This document shows positions 1 to 6,870 of a stretch of 10,763 nt of DNA, one piece after another. The notes beneath the pieces are model-generated. The model made no database searches, had not been told where the DNA came from, and saw only the letters and a list, made by a program, of their open reading frames with translations. The DNA lies in NCBI GenBank assembly GCA_024653845.1, contig JANLHA010000105.1, positions 1 to 10,763 on the forward strand. Reading direction: 5' to 3'. The DNA is from Candidatus Omnitrophota bacterium (GTDB taxonomy: Bacteria > Omnitrophota > Gorgyraeia > Zapsychrales > JANLHA01). Position 1 is the first letter of the stretch. The number at the start of each line of letters is the position of its first letter. The position numbers and the translations under genes are program-made.

Positions 1-1
1 A

Positions 2-538
2 GAGGTGAATGACGCGCAGGCCGAGGCCAGACGGTTAGCAACGAGACCGGATTTGCATGAGGCGATTCGCCAAGTGCTGGACCATTATTATGATTTGAAC
101 CGAATTGTCTTTGACAATTTGTTGGGTCTCACCGATGATTCGTTTAAGCTTCAAGTTTTCGTCGCCCGTCATTATCTGGAACATGCTAGGGCCATCTTAG
201 ATGGCAGCATTGATGGTATTGAGCAGAAGGATTCTCGATGGCAAGCGGCCAAAGAGCTGATCGATCAAATCGATCAGCTAAGGAACGTTGTCGCAAAAGC
301 TGCAGAGGATGGGAAACAAGGTGCCAATGCAGACGTCGGGGGTATCAGTTTTGACCGCAATTTTCTTGATTTGCAGATCAAGCGGGATCCCCATGGGGTT
401 CCTCTTCCCTTCTCGCAGCAGCCGATTGATCAAATCCGGATCAAGGGGCTCACCCCGATGATCATCCAGATTGCTCCGATCAATGTTGATATGCTTCTGG
501 GGAAAACAGAGGCCATCGAGAGAAGATATCTGAATTAA
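2..538 (+). CDS. C-terminal part of an unrecognised protein (5' end outside window)
   Basis: The frame is open to the left edge: the codon before the GTG at 5-7 is GAG, so this is probably the end of a longer protein rather than a gene starting here. The visible 178 residues are soluble-looking, with no membrane segment or signal peptide. The first two thirds are charged and probably helical (leucine- and aspartate-rich, including a stretch around DQIDQLRNVV). A Gly/Ala-rich linker (KQGANADVGG) follows. The last ~60 residues form a distinct unit with the motif LQIKRDPHGVPLPFSQQPI and then a hydrophobic beta-like stretch ending in NVDMLLG. From memory, similar C-terminal motifs end large proteins in Omnitrophota genomes; that is recall, not a search result. 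I cannot assign a function. The stop at 536-538 is followed by a 124-bp gap and the leuB promoter, so it is not obviously in the leuB operon. Confidence 0.75.
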   Translation, partial: EVNDAQAEARRLATRPDLHEAIRQVLDHYYDLNRIVFDNLLGLTDDSFKLQVFVARHYLEHARAILDGSIDGIEQKDSRWQAAKELIDQIDQLRNVVAKAAEDGKQGANADVGGISFDRNFLDLQIKRDPHGVPLPFSQQPIDQIRIKGLTPMIIQIAPINVDMLLGKTEAIERRYLN

Positions 539-613
539 ATTCCTTCAAAACTGTGTCCATTCTTGATTGTTAGATAACATTCTCACGAACATTTCTTTCT
601 AACAAAGAGATTT

Positions 614-623
614 GTGGTATACT
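614..623 (+). promoter_or_regulatory. Extended -10 promoter for leuB-asd-truA
   Basis: TGGTATACT at 615-623 matches the extended -10 form (TG, one base, then TATAAT with one mismatch). The -35 area near 593-600 is poor, which extended -10 promoters tolerate. A small inverted repeat (ACAAA 602-606, TTTGT 611-615) abuts the -10 and could be an operator half-pair, but it is short enough to be chance. The predicted start is about 630, giving a leader of roughly 33 nt. The rest of the 539-662 gap shows no clear terminator or other gene. Confidence 0.5.
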
Positions 624-662
624 AACTCCCGTTTTTAAAATATCAATTATGTAGGAGAAGGA

Positions 663-1763
663 ATGAAAAGCTATAAAATCGCTGTTATCGCTGGTGACGG
701 AATTGGCCCTGAAGTGATTCGAGAAGGGCTCAAGGTCCTTGACGCGGTTTCAAGCAAATATCATTTCAAATTGGAAACACATGCTTTTCCATTTGGCGGT
801 GAACATTATTTGAAAACTAAAGAATTGTTACCGGATTCCGCCATTCAGGAATTGAAGAAATTTGATGCAATTTATTTGGGTGGGATCGGCCATCCTGACG
901 TGAAACCGGGAATTCTCGAGCGCGGTATTTTGCTCAAATTGCGTTTTGATTTGGATCTTTATATCAATCTTCGTCCAGTCAAGTTGTATGAGAATGTGGA
1001 AACCCCCATTAAAAACAAAGGTCCACAAGATATTGATTATGTCGTCGTGCGAGAAAATACTGGTGATCTTTATACTGGCGTTGGCGAATTCAAAGCCAAA
1101 GGGACACCTCAGGAAGTGGCTGTGCAATCGATGATTTATTCTCGTCATCAGGTTGAGCGGTGCGTTCGTTATGCGTTTGATCTTTTGCAAAAACGAAATG
1201 CGAAAGAGCCCTGGCGCGGATTAACAGCTGAAGATCGAACTCAAGGTTATATAGGCAAGCTGACATTGTGCGGTAAGACCAATGTTCTCACCTATGTTTA
1301 TGATTTATGGGATCGTGTTTTTCATGAAGTTGGCAGTGAATACAAAAATATCAAACGAGATTATGTCCACGTCGATGCGATGTGCATTTATATGATCGAG
1401 TCCCCTGAGCGTTTTGATGGGATCGTGACAGGAAATATGTTTGGTGATATCATTACAGATCTCGCCGCTGTGACTCAAGGTGGAATGGGAGTTGCCCCCA
1501 GTGGGAATATTCATCCTGGTGGAGCAAGCATGTTTGAGCCGGTTCATGGAACCGCTCCGCAATTTACGGGCCAAGGGGTCATCAATCCTGTGGCAGCCGT
1601 GGCCAGTGGCATGATGATGCTTCGTCATTTGGGGGAAGAACAGGCGGCTCAGAATGTCGAAGACGCTATGAAATCCGTGATTAAGAAAATGAAGTCTATG
1701 CTCGTCGGGAAAATGGGTTATTCGACGTCTGAAATTGGAGATATGATTGTCCGTGCACTCTAG
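663..1763 (+). CDS. leuB: 3-isopropylmalate dehydrogenase (isocitrate/isopropylmalate dehydrogenase family)
   Basis: LeuB oxidatively decarboxylates 3-isopropylmalate to 2-oxoisocaproate in cytosolic leucine synthesis. The 366 residues cover the whole family fold. They start with the nucleotide-fold motif GDGIGPEV (11-18). Substrate-site residues read as R94 and R104 (LRFDLDLYINLRP), R130 and Y137 (VRENTGDLY), and K205 (KTNVL). Metal ligands read as D238 (VDAM), D262 and D266 (FGDIITD). The cofactor loop is FEPVHGTAPQFTGQ. Typical NAD enzymes have Asp where Q300 stands, and NADP isocitrate dehydrogenases have Lys-Tyr at Q300-F301, so cofactor preference is unclear. There is an extra ~15-20 residue segment (about 179-197) before the KTNVL strand. 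The start is ATG with AGGAG at 653-657. Tartrate, D-malate or homoisocitrate dehydrogenase are family alternatives, but the neighbour asd and the conserved leuB-asd-truA order favour LeuB. Confidence 0.85.
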   Translation: MKSYKIAVIAGDGIGPEVIREGLKVLDAVSSKYHFKLETHAFPFGGEHYLKTKELLPDSAIQELKKFDAIYLGGIGHPDVKPGILERGILLKLRFDLDLYINLRPVKLYENVETPIKNKGPQDIDYVVVRENTGDLYTGVGEFKAKGTPQEVAVQSMIYSRHQVERCVRYAFDLLQKRNAKEPWRGLTAEDRTQGYIGKLTLCGKTNVLTYVYDLWDRVFHEVGSEYKNIKRDYVHVDAMCIYMIESPERFDGIVTGNMFGDIITDLAAVTQGGMGVAPSGNIHPGGASMFEPVHGTAPQFTGQGVINPVAAVASGMMMLRHLGEEQAAQNVEDAMKSVIKKMKSMLVGKMGYSTSEIGDMIVRAL

Positions 1764-1794
1764 CACTTTTTAAAAACGAGGAGTGATGAATAAG

Positions 1795-2793
1795 ATGAAA
1801 AAGTATAATGTGGCGATTGTGGGAATCCGTGGGGTTGTGGGATATGTGATGTATCAGATCCTCAAACAACGAAATTTTCCGGTCAATGAATTGCGATTGG
1901 TTTCTTCGAATCCTGAAGAATGCCCTGCTTATGAATTTGATGGCCGCAGTATCAAGGTCACCGAACTGACACACGACTGTTTTAAAGGAATCAATATCGC
2001 TCTTTTCTCGCCAGGGGCGGACGTCAGCAAAGAATATGCTCCGTCAGCTGCGGAGGCTGGCGCCATTGTCATCGATAATACGAGTGCGTTTCGTATGGAT
2101 CCGGATATCCCTTTGGTGGTTCCTGAAGTGAATCCTCATGACATTTGGAAGCATAAGGGAATCATTGCCAATCCGAATTGCTCGACGATCCAGATGGTTG
2201 TCGCTCTTAAGCCTTTGCATGATTATGCCAAAATCAAACGAGTAGTGGTCTCAACATATCAATCCGTTTCGGGAGCCGGACGTCAAGCCCTCGACGAATT
2301 TGAACATCAATTAGGCGGAGACATGAAGGTCGAAGCCCTTGCTTATCAGATTGCTCAAAATTTGATTCCTCAGATCGATGTCGCCACGGAAAATCTCTAC
2401 ACCAAGGAAGAGATGAAGATGGTCAATGAAACTAAAAAAATCATGGGCGATGATTCGATCAAAGTCACAGCGACGTGTGTGCGCGTTCCGGTCATGTGGG
2501 CGCATTCGGAATCGGTCAATATTGAGACGGAGAAAAAGATATCTCGTGAAAAGGCCATTGAACTTTTAAAGAACGCCCCAGGCGTGACCGTTCTGGATGA
2601 TCTTCCTGCTAAGCAATATCCGATGCCATTATTTGTCGCCGGAAAAGATGATACGTTTGTGGGTCGAATCCGAGAAGATGAGACGATCGATAAAGGACTC
2701 AACATGTGGATTGTCGCCGACAACGTGCGCAAGGGTGCGGCTTTAAACGCCATCCAAATCGCTGAGGAAATCATTAAGAAGGACCATCAATAG
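1795..2793 (+). CDS. asd: Aspartate-semialdehyde dehydrogenase
   Basis: This cytosolic enzyme makes aspartate semialdehyde from aspartyl phosphate with NADPH, the branch point to lysine/diaminopimelate, threonine and methionine. With the ATG at 1795 it is 332 residues, normal for the family. It shows an N-terminal Rossmann loop (GIRGVVG, 10-16), NTSAFRMD with the substrate-binding R100, catalytic C129 in NPNCST, Q156 in YQSVSGAG, and R230 and H237 in the CVRVPVMWAHSE stretch. The glycine loop differs from the common GATGAVG, having Arg where Thr is usual; E. coli Asd has a similar GWRGMVG. GTG 1783 and ATG 1786 are in-frame upstream starts, but they sit on or only 2 nt from the AGGAG at 1779-1783, while 1795 is 11 nt away and gives the family-like MKKYNVAIVG. 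It follows leuB by 31 bp and precedes truA by 4 bp, so it is probably co-transcribed with both. Confidence 0.95.
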   Translation: MKKYNVAIVGIRGVVGYVMYQILKQRNFPVNELRLVSSNPEECPAYEFDGRSIKVTELTHDCFKGINIALFSPGADVSKEYAPSAAEAGAIVIDNTSAFRMDPDIPLVVPEVNPHDIWKHKGIIANPNCSTIQMVVALKPLHDYAKIKRVVVSTYQSVSGAGRQALDEFEHQLGGDMKVEALAYQIAQNLIPQIDVATENLYTKEEMKMVNETKKIMGDDSIKVTATCVRVPVMWAHSESVNIETEKKISREKAIELLKNAPGVTVLDDLPAKQYPMPLFVAGKDDTFVGRIREDETIDKGLNMWIVADNVRKGAALNAIQIAEEIIKKDHQ

Positions 2794-2797
2794 ATCC

Positions 2798-3628
2798 ATG
2801 CCTAAGGGCCGCAAGTTATCTGACGAGATTCCTCAGATCAAAAATTACAAACTCACCATCGAATATGACGGTACGGATTTCAACGGCTGGCAAGTCCAGG
2901 AAAGTGGAAAACGAACCGTCCAGGGTGAGATTGAAAAAGCCCTCGAGAAAATCCTCAAGAAAAAAACTCATTTGTCAGGCTCGGGCCGCACCGATAGTGG
3001 TACTCATGCGGCAGGTCAGGTCGCGAATTTCAAAGGGGTCTGTCGTCTTGATCCTTTGCAACTTGAAAAGGCGATCAATGGCAATACGCCCGACGACGTT
3101 TCGATTTTGAAGGTCGAAGAAGTATCTTTGGATTTTCACGCCCAATACAGTGCCAAACGAAAAACATATCGTTACACGATTCTCAATCGTCAGTCGCCCA
3201 CCGCTCTCAATTGGCGTTTTGCGTATCATTTCCCATATCGTTTGAATTTAAGCGCAATGAAGCGAGAGGTGAAATCCTTAGTGGGGAAAAAGGATTTCCG
3301 ATCATTCATGGCCAGCGGTTCCACGCCTAAGCGAAAAGATAAAAATACTGTTCGCACGATCCATTCTTTGAAAATTGTGAAAAAGGGGGATTATATCCAT
3401 ATTGATATTGAAGCCAATGGGTTTCTTTATAAGATGGTACGAAATATCGTTGGAACCCTCCTGGATGTTGGCACCAGACGGTTGCCCTCCGGTGCCCTGG
3501 CTAAAATTCTTTTGGCCAAAGACCGAAAATTAGCCAGCGCCACAGCGCCGGCATATGGATTGTGCCTAATGGCAGTAGAGTATAAAGAGGGGGGAGGGCC
3601 GACGAAAAAAAAGTTGACATCCAGCTGA
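2798..3628 (+). CDS. truA: tRNA pseudouridine(38-40) synthase
   Basis: TruA isomerises uridines 38-40 in the anticodon arm of tRNAs. The 276-residue protein has the family motifs in order: YDGTDFNGWQ (23-32), the catalytic loop SGSGRTDSGTHA with D66 as nucleophile, the conserved tyrosine Y124 in KTYRY, GFLYKMVRNIVGT (208-220), and the closing ATAPAYGLCLMAVEY (248-262). About 18 extra residues precede the usual start of the fold (KNYKLTIEYDG), but no later in-frame start codon lies before that motif, so ATG 2798 is kept. The nearest purine-rich Shine-Dalgarno-like stretch (AGAAGGA at about 2778-2784) is rather far, so translation may be coupled to asd, whose stop is 4 bp away. The last ~14 residues (GGGPTKKKLTSS) are low-complexity and lie beyond the fold. 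Their DNA contains an A8 run and the -35 of the rplM promoter. Confidence 0.95.
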   Translation: MPKGRKLSDEIPQIKNYKLTIEYDGTDFNGWQVQESGKRTVQGEIEKALEKILKKKTHLSGSGRTDSGTHAAGQVANFKGVCRLDPLQLEKAINGNTPDDVSILKVEEVSLDFHAQYSAKRKTYRYTILNRQSPTALNWRFAYHFPYRLNLSAMKREVKSLVGKKDFRSFMASGSTPKRKDKNTVRTIHSLKIVKKGDYIHIDIEANGFLYKMVRNIVGTLLDVGTRRLPSGALAKILLAKDRKLASATAPAYGLCLMAVEYKEGGGPTKKKLTSS

Positions 3629-3641
3629 AAAATGTTACACT
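3614..3641 (+). promoter_or_regulatory. Strong promoter for rplM-rpsI, inside the truA 3' end
   Basis: A perfect -35 TTGACA (3614-3619) is followed after a 16-bp spacer by TACACT (3636-3641). A TG at 3633-3634 makes the -10 an extended one. An A8 run (3605-3612) directly upstream could act like an A-tract UP element. The -35 is still within truA codons; the -10 lies just past its stop. The predicted leader to rplM is about 33 nt and is too short for the structured autoregulatory leaders seen upstream of some ribosomal-protein operons. Confidence 0.75.
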
Positions 3642-3681
3642 ATCTTTCCATTACATTTAATATACGATTTGAGGCAAAATT

Positions 3682-4119
3682 ATGAAAACCAATAAAACAT
3701 ATTTACCCAAAGTTAACGAATTAGAACGTAAGTGCTATATCGTCGATGCAACAGGACAAATCCTGGGACGGCTGGCAGCCCGTGTCGCTACCGTTTTGCG
3801 CGGCAAACATAAACCAACTTATACGCCTCATTTGGATTGCGGGGATACGGTCATTGTCATTAATGCCGAGAAGATTCGCGTAACAGGTCGTAAATTGGAA
3901 CAAAAGGAATATCATCGATATTCAGGATATCCTTCAGGTCAGAGAACGGTTCCCTTAGGAATGATGTTAGTAAAAGCACCTCATAAAGTTATTGAATTGG
4001 CTGTTAACCGGATGATCCCGAAAGGGGCATTGGGTAATCAATTCCGTACACGTTTGCGCGTTTATGCGGGAGATCAACATCCTCACGCAGCTCAAAAACC
4101 AGTTAAATTGGATATTTAA
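3682..4119 (+). CDS. rplM: 50S ribosomal protein L13
   Basis: L13 is an early-assembling protein of the large ribosomal subunit that binds 23S rRNA. The 145 residues match the usual length of about 142-150. Family motifs are IVDATGQILGRLAARVA (20-36), the INAEKIRVTGRK strand, the HRYSGYPSG loop, the RMIPKGALG turn and a C-terminal YAGDQHPHAAQKP. The usual Trp before the first motif is Cys here (KCYIVDA), a mild deviation. The start ATG is preceded by GAGG at 3671-3674 with 7-nt spacing. rpsI follows after 17 bp, the classic rplM-rpsI pair, and both are driven by the promoter at the end of truA. Confidence 0.98.
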   Translation: MKTNKTYLPKVNELERKCYIVDATGQILGRLAARVATVLRGKHKPTYTPHLDCGDTVIVINAEKIRVTGRKLEQKEYHRYSGYPSGQRTVPLGMMLVKAPHKVIELAVNRMIPKGALGNQFRTRLRVYAGDQHPHAAQKPVKLDI

Positions 4120-4136
4120 TTTTAAAGGAAAACGTC

Positions 4137-4532
4137 ATGGTAGAACTCGTTAAATATGGAGCTACAGGTCGTCGTAAAAATGCGGTCGCTCGTGTCAATT
4201 TGATCATGGGAAAAGGTGATATCCTGGTCAATGATCGAGCTTTTGAAGAATATTTCAAGCGCGAAACTGATCGTATCACGATTCTTGAGCCTTTAAAGTT
4301 GACTCATGCATTGAACAAATTTGATGTGCAGGCTGATGTCAAAGGCGGCGGTCTTTCGGGACAAGCCGGTGCGATGCGTTTAGGTCTATCTCGTGCGTTA
4401 GTGCAATTTGAAGAGGAAAATAAAACCACTTTGAGAAAAGCCAGTTGTTTAACCAGAGATCCCAGAATGAAGGAAAGAAAAAAGCCGGGACAAAAGGGGG
4501 CAAGGAAGAGATTCCAGTGGGTTAAGCGATAA
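4137..4532 (+). CDS. rpsI: 30S ribosomal protein S9
   Basis: S9 sits in the small-subunit head, and its extended C-terminal tail reaches the P-site tRNA. The 131 residues are full length, with GATGRRKNAVARV at the N-terminus (8-20), GGGLSGQAGAMRLGLSRAL in the middle (110 residues region around 80-97), and TRDPRMKERKKPGQKGARKR leading to the tail. The last residues are QWVKR where most bacteria have QFSKR; the terminal Lys-Arg that contacts tRNA is kept. AAAGGAA at 4124-4130 is a good ribosome binding site. A strong terminator starts 22 bp after the stop, so this ends the ribosomal-protein transcript. Confidence 0.98.
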   Translation: MVELVKYGATGRRKNAVARVNLIMGKGDILVNDRAFEEYFKRETDRITILEPLKLTHALNKFDVQADVKGGGLSGQAGAMRLGLSRALVQFEEENKTTLRKASCLTRDPRMKERKKPGQKGARKRFQWVKR

Positions 4533-4554
4533 ATTTTTAAACAAGAATTGAAGT

Positions 4555-4610
4555 AAATAAAGAACCTATCTCCCTCGATAAAAGAGTTGACGAGATAGGT
4601 TTTTTATTTT
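4555..4610 (+). terminator. Rho-independent terminator after rpsI
   Basis: AACCTATCTC (4563-4572) pairs perfectly with GAGATAGGTT (4592-4601). The stem can extend outward to 18 pairs (4555-4572 with 4592-4609) with a single G-U, because an A-rich stretch upstream pairs with the T-rich tail. The loop is 19 nt (4573-4591). The 3' side runs into a T5-A-T4 tract (4601-4610). The A-rich left flank means it could also stop transcription from the opposite strand, but no opposing gene is present here. Confidence 0.9.
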
Positions 4611-4615
4611 AGATT
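4587..4615 (+). promoter_or_regulatory. Candidate promoter for the argCJBDF operon
   Basis: TTGACG (4587-4592, five of six to the -35 consensus) and TAGATT (4610-4615, four of six to the -10) are separated by exactly 17 bp. The spacer is the 3' arm and T-tract of the rpsI terminator, so the two elements overlap. The predicted start near 4622 gives a leader of about 50 nt to argC. I see no clear arginine-repressor box in 4600-4671. Confidence 0.5.
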
Positions 4616-4649
4616 AACATGACTTCTTCGACGATATCAAGTAATGTTT

Positions 4650-4668
4650 CCTCGAGAAAAAGAGGTGA
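4650..4668 (+). promoter_or_regulatory. argC ribosome binding site in a small possible hairpin
   Basis: AGAGGTGA (4661-4668) is the Shine-Dalgarno sequence 3 nt before the argC ATG. CCTC at 4650-4653 is complementary to GAGG at 4662-4665 across an 8-nt loop, so a short hairpin could partly hide the ribosome site. Four base pairs is weak and may have no effect. Confidence 0.4.
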
Positions 4669-4671
4669 GCG

Positions 4672-5691
4672 ATGATTAAAGTTGGAATTGTAGGAATCAG
4701 TGGTTATTCAGGGTATGAGACGTTAAAGATTTTGCTCAAACATCCTCAGGTGCGAGTCACGTATGTGGGAGCTTCCAAAACTACGGGGCCTGTGGATGAG
4801 ATCTGGCCACAGCTAAAAAATCAAACTTCATTGATTTGCGAAAAGTTTGATACCAAAAAAGCTGCAGAAAAATGTGACTTGATTTTCTTAGCAGTTCCTC
4901 ATGCGACATCGATGACCATGACGCCAGGTCTTTTAAAAGCCGGCAAAACGGTGATTGATTTGAGTGGAGATTATCGTCTCAAATCCAATGAGGATTATCA
5001 GAAATGGTATGGTGTCGAACATCCCGATTCTAAGAATCTTGCCAAAGCCGTTTACGGTTTACCTGAACTTCACAAAGAAAAGATTAAGAAGGCCAAGCTG
5101 ATTGCCAATCCAGGATGTTACCCAACGGCGGCCATTTTGGGGGTTGCCCCACTTTTAGCAACCGAAGGAAAGTCGGTTCGTTCCATCATCATCGATGCCA
5201 AATCGGGTGTCAGTGGCGCAGGGAAAAAAGTTGCTGAACAATTGATGTATTGTGAAGTGAATGAAAATTTTAAGGCATATAAAATCCTCCAGCATCAGCA
5301 CACCCCTGAGATCGATCGCTATCTTTCTAGGGTGGCGGATCGTGACATTTCGGTGACGTTTGTTCCTCATCTTCTCCCGATTAACCGAGGGATTTTGGAA
5401 ACCATTTACATGGAATTGGACCACAAGGTTTCCGTTGACCAGGTTTATAATGTTTACAAAAAGTTCTATAAGACCGAGCCGTTTGTTCGCTTGTTTCCTT
5501 TGGGCCAGTGGCCGGAACTCAAATATGTCGTCGGGACCAACTATTGTGATTTGGGTATTGCCGTGAGTGAATCTGGTCGACAGGTTGTCGTGATCAGTGC
5601 AATTGATAATCTTATCAAGGGGGCCGCAGGACAAGCGGTTCAAAATATGAATATCCTTAATGGATTTGAAGAGAGCGAAGGATTGATATGA
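4672..5691 (+). CDS. argC: N-acetyl-gamma-glutamyl-phosphate reductase
   Basis: ArgC reduces N-acetylglutamyl phosphate to the semialdehyde with NADPH, the third step of arginine synthesis in the cytosol. The 339 residues are normal length. Visible motifs are the Rossmann loop GISGYSGYE (8-16), FLAVPHATS (72-80), DLSGDYRL (96-103), VYGLPEL (127-133), the catalytic C149 in ANPGCYPTA, DAKSGVSGAGK (175-185), the probable catalytic H210 in LQHQHTPEI, and FVPHLLPINRGI. It is the first gene of the arg operon. Its stop overlaps the argJ start in an ATGA, which usually means translational coupling. LysY-type reductases are a related alternative, but the argJBDF neighbours settle the assignment. Confidence 0.97.
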   Translation: MIKVGIVGISGYSGYETLKILLKHPQVRVTYVGASKTTGPVDEIWPQLKNQTSLICEKFDTKKAAEKCDLIFLAVPHATSMTMTPGLLKAGKTVIDLSGDYRLKSNEDYQKWYGVEHPDSKNLAKAVYGLPELHKEKIKKAKLIANPGCYPTAAILGVAPLLATEGKSVRSIIIDAKSGVSGAGKKVAEQLMYCEVNENFKAYKILQHQHTPEIDRYLSRVADRDISVTFVPHLLPINRGILETIYMELDHKVSVDQVYNVYKKFYKTEPFVRLFPLGQWPELKYVVGTNYCDLGIAVSESGRQVVVISAIDNLIKGAAGQAVQNMNILNGFEESEGLI

Positions 5692-6833
5692 AACTGATTA
5701 AGCATGGCGGGGTCACGAGCCCCCGAGGATTCAAAGCCAATGGATTGTCGGCGGGCATTAAGCGTTCAGGAAAAACAGATCTTTCATTGATTTATTGCGA
5801 TCAGTCTGTTCCAACGGTGGGTGTTTTCACAAAGAATTCAATCAAGGCGGCACCGCTTTTGGTAACCCAAGAGCATTTGCGAAATCATAGCGCTCAAGCG
5901 ATTGTTGCCAACAGCGGGAATGCGAATTGTTTTACGGGAGATTTTGGATTGATTTATGCTCGTCAGACGGCCGAATTGGCGGGGGCACTGCTAGGGGCTG
6001 AAGCAAGCGAAGTCTTGGTTTCTTCGACGGGAATCATTGGTAAACCTTTGCCATTTCTCAAAATTAAGAAGGCTTTGCCAGCGCTGGTCAAAGGAGCGAG
6101 CGTTTCCGGTGGACATCGTGCTGCATTGGGAATTATGACAACGGATTTGGTGGCCAAAGAGGTTGCCGTGAGCATCCAATTGTCGTCGGGAGATAAGGTT
6201 ACAATTGGTGCGTGTGCCAAGGGTTCCGGAATGATTGAGCCCAATATGGCAACGATGCTCGGATTCATCACAACCGATGCGGCTGTTTCGGCGTCCATGC
6301 TGCAGAAACTTTTGAAGCGGGCTGTGGAATATTCTTTTAATCGAATCACCGTTGATGGTTGCATGAGTACGAACGACATGGTGACGTTGATGGCCAATGG
6401 TTTAGCCAAGAACACGATGATCACTCGTCCTGGCAAAGACTACAATAAGTTTTATGAAGCCCTTCATTATGTGTGTTTAGATTTAGCCAAAAAAATTGTG
6501 ATGGATGGGGAAGGTGCCACGAAATTTTTGGAAATCACCGTCAATGGGGCCAAGACTGAAAAAGAAGCCAAAGACATTGCGATGAAGGTGGCCAATTCCA
6601 ATCTTGTGAAAACAGCCGCCTATGGAAGCAATCCTAATTGGGGACGAGTCGCTGGTGCAGTCGGAACTTTGGGGCTTGATATTACGGAAAAAACATTGAA
6701 GATCAAGTTCACATCCTTTAAGAAGAAAAATATCCAGATCTTTATTGATTTAAATCGCGGTCGTCAATCCGCAACAGTTTATACATCAGACCTCTCAATC
6801 GATTATGTAAAGATTAACGGAAAATATAGTTAA
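5688..6833 (+). CDS. argJ: Glutamate N-acetyltransferase / ornithine acetyltransferase
   Basis: ArgJ moves the acetyl group from N-acetylornithine to glutamate, closing the acetyl cycle; some members also use acetyl-CoA. The 381-residue precursor shows the family start GGVTSPRGFKANGL (7-20), NSGNANCFTG (75-84) and SSTGIIGKPL (112-121). The self-cleavage site is EPNMATML, where T189 becomes the N-terminal nucleophile of the beta chain after cleavage from A188. CAKGSGMIEPN precedes it. The beta chain contains the conserved GEGATKFLE and SNPNWGRV motifs and ends in DYVKINGKYS. Whether this enzyme is mono- or bifunctional cannot be told from sequence by eye, though no argA or argE is seen in the window. 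The ATG overlaps the argC stop by 4 bp and has AAGGA at 5678-5682. Confidence 0.97.
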   Translation: MKLIKHGGVTSPRGFKANGLSAGIKRSGKTDLSLIYCDQSVPTVGVFTKNSIKAAPLLVTQEHLRNHSAQAIVANSGNANCFTGDFGLIYARQTAELAGALLGAEASEVLVSSTGIIGKPLPFLKIKKALPALVKGASVSGGHRAALGIMTTDLVAKEVAVSIQLSSGDKVTIGACAKGSGMIEPNMATMLGFITTDAAVSASMLQKLLKRAVEYSFNRITVDGCMSTNDMVTLMANGLAKNTMITRPGKDYNKFYEALHYVCLDLAKKIVMDGEGATKFLEITVNGAKTEKEAKDIAMKVANSNLVKTAAYGSNPNWGRVAGAVGTLGLDITEKTLKIKFTSFKKKNIQIFIDLNRGRQSATVYTSDLSIDYVKINGKYS

Positions 6834-6870
6834 GCAGACTGAGTGAATGCAGTGAGTAAAGGATTCTCTT

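Noticed and set aside
6834..6870. AGTGA direct repeats between argJ and argB
   Set aside because: Two 5-bp copies in a 37-bp gap are easily chance; the only clear function there is the argB ribosome site.
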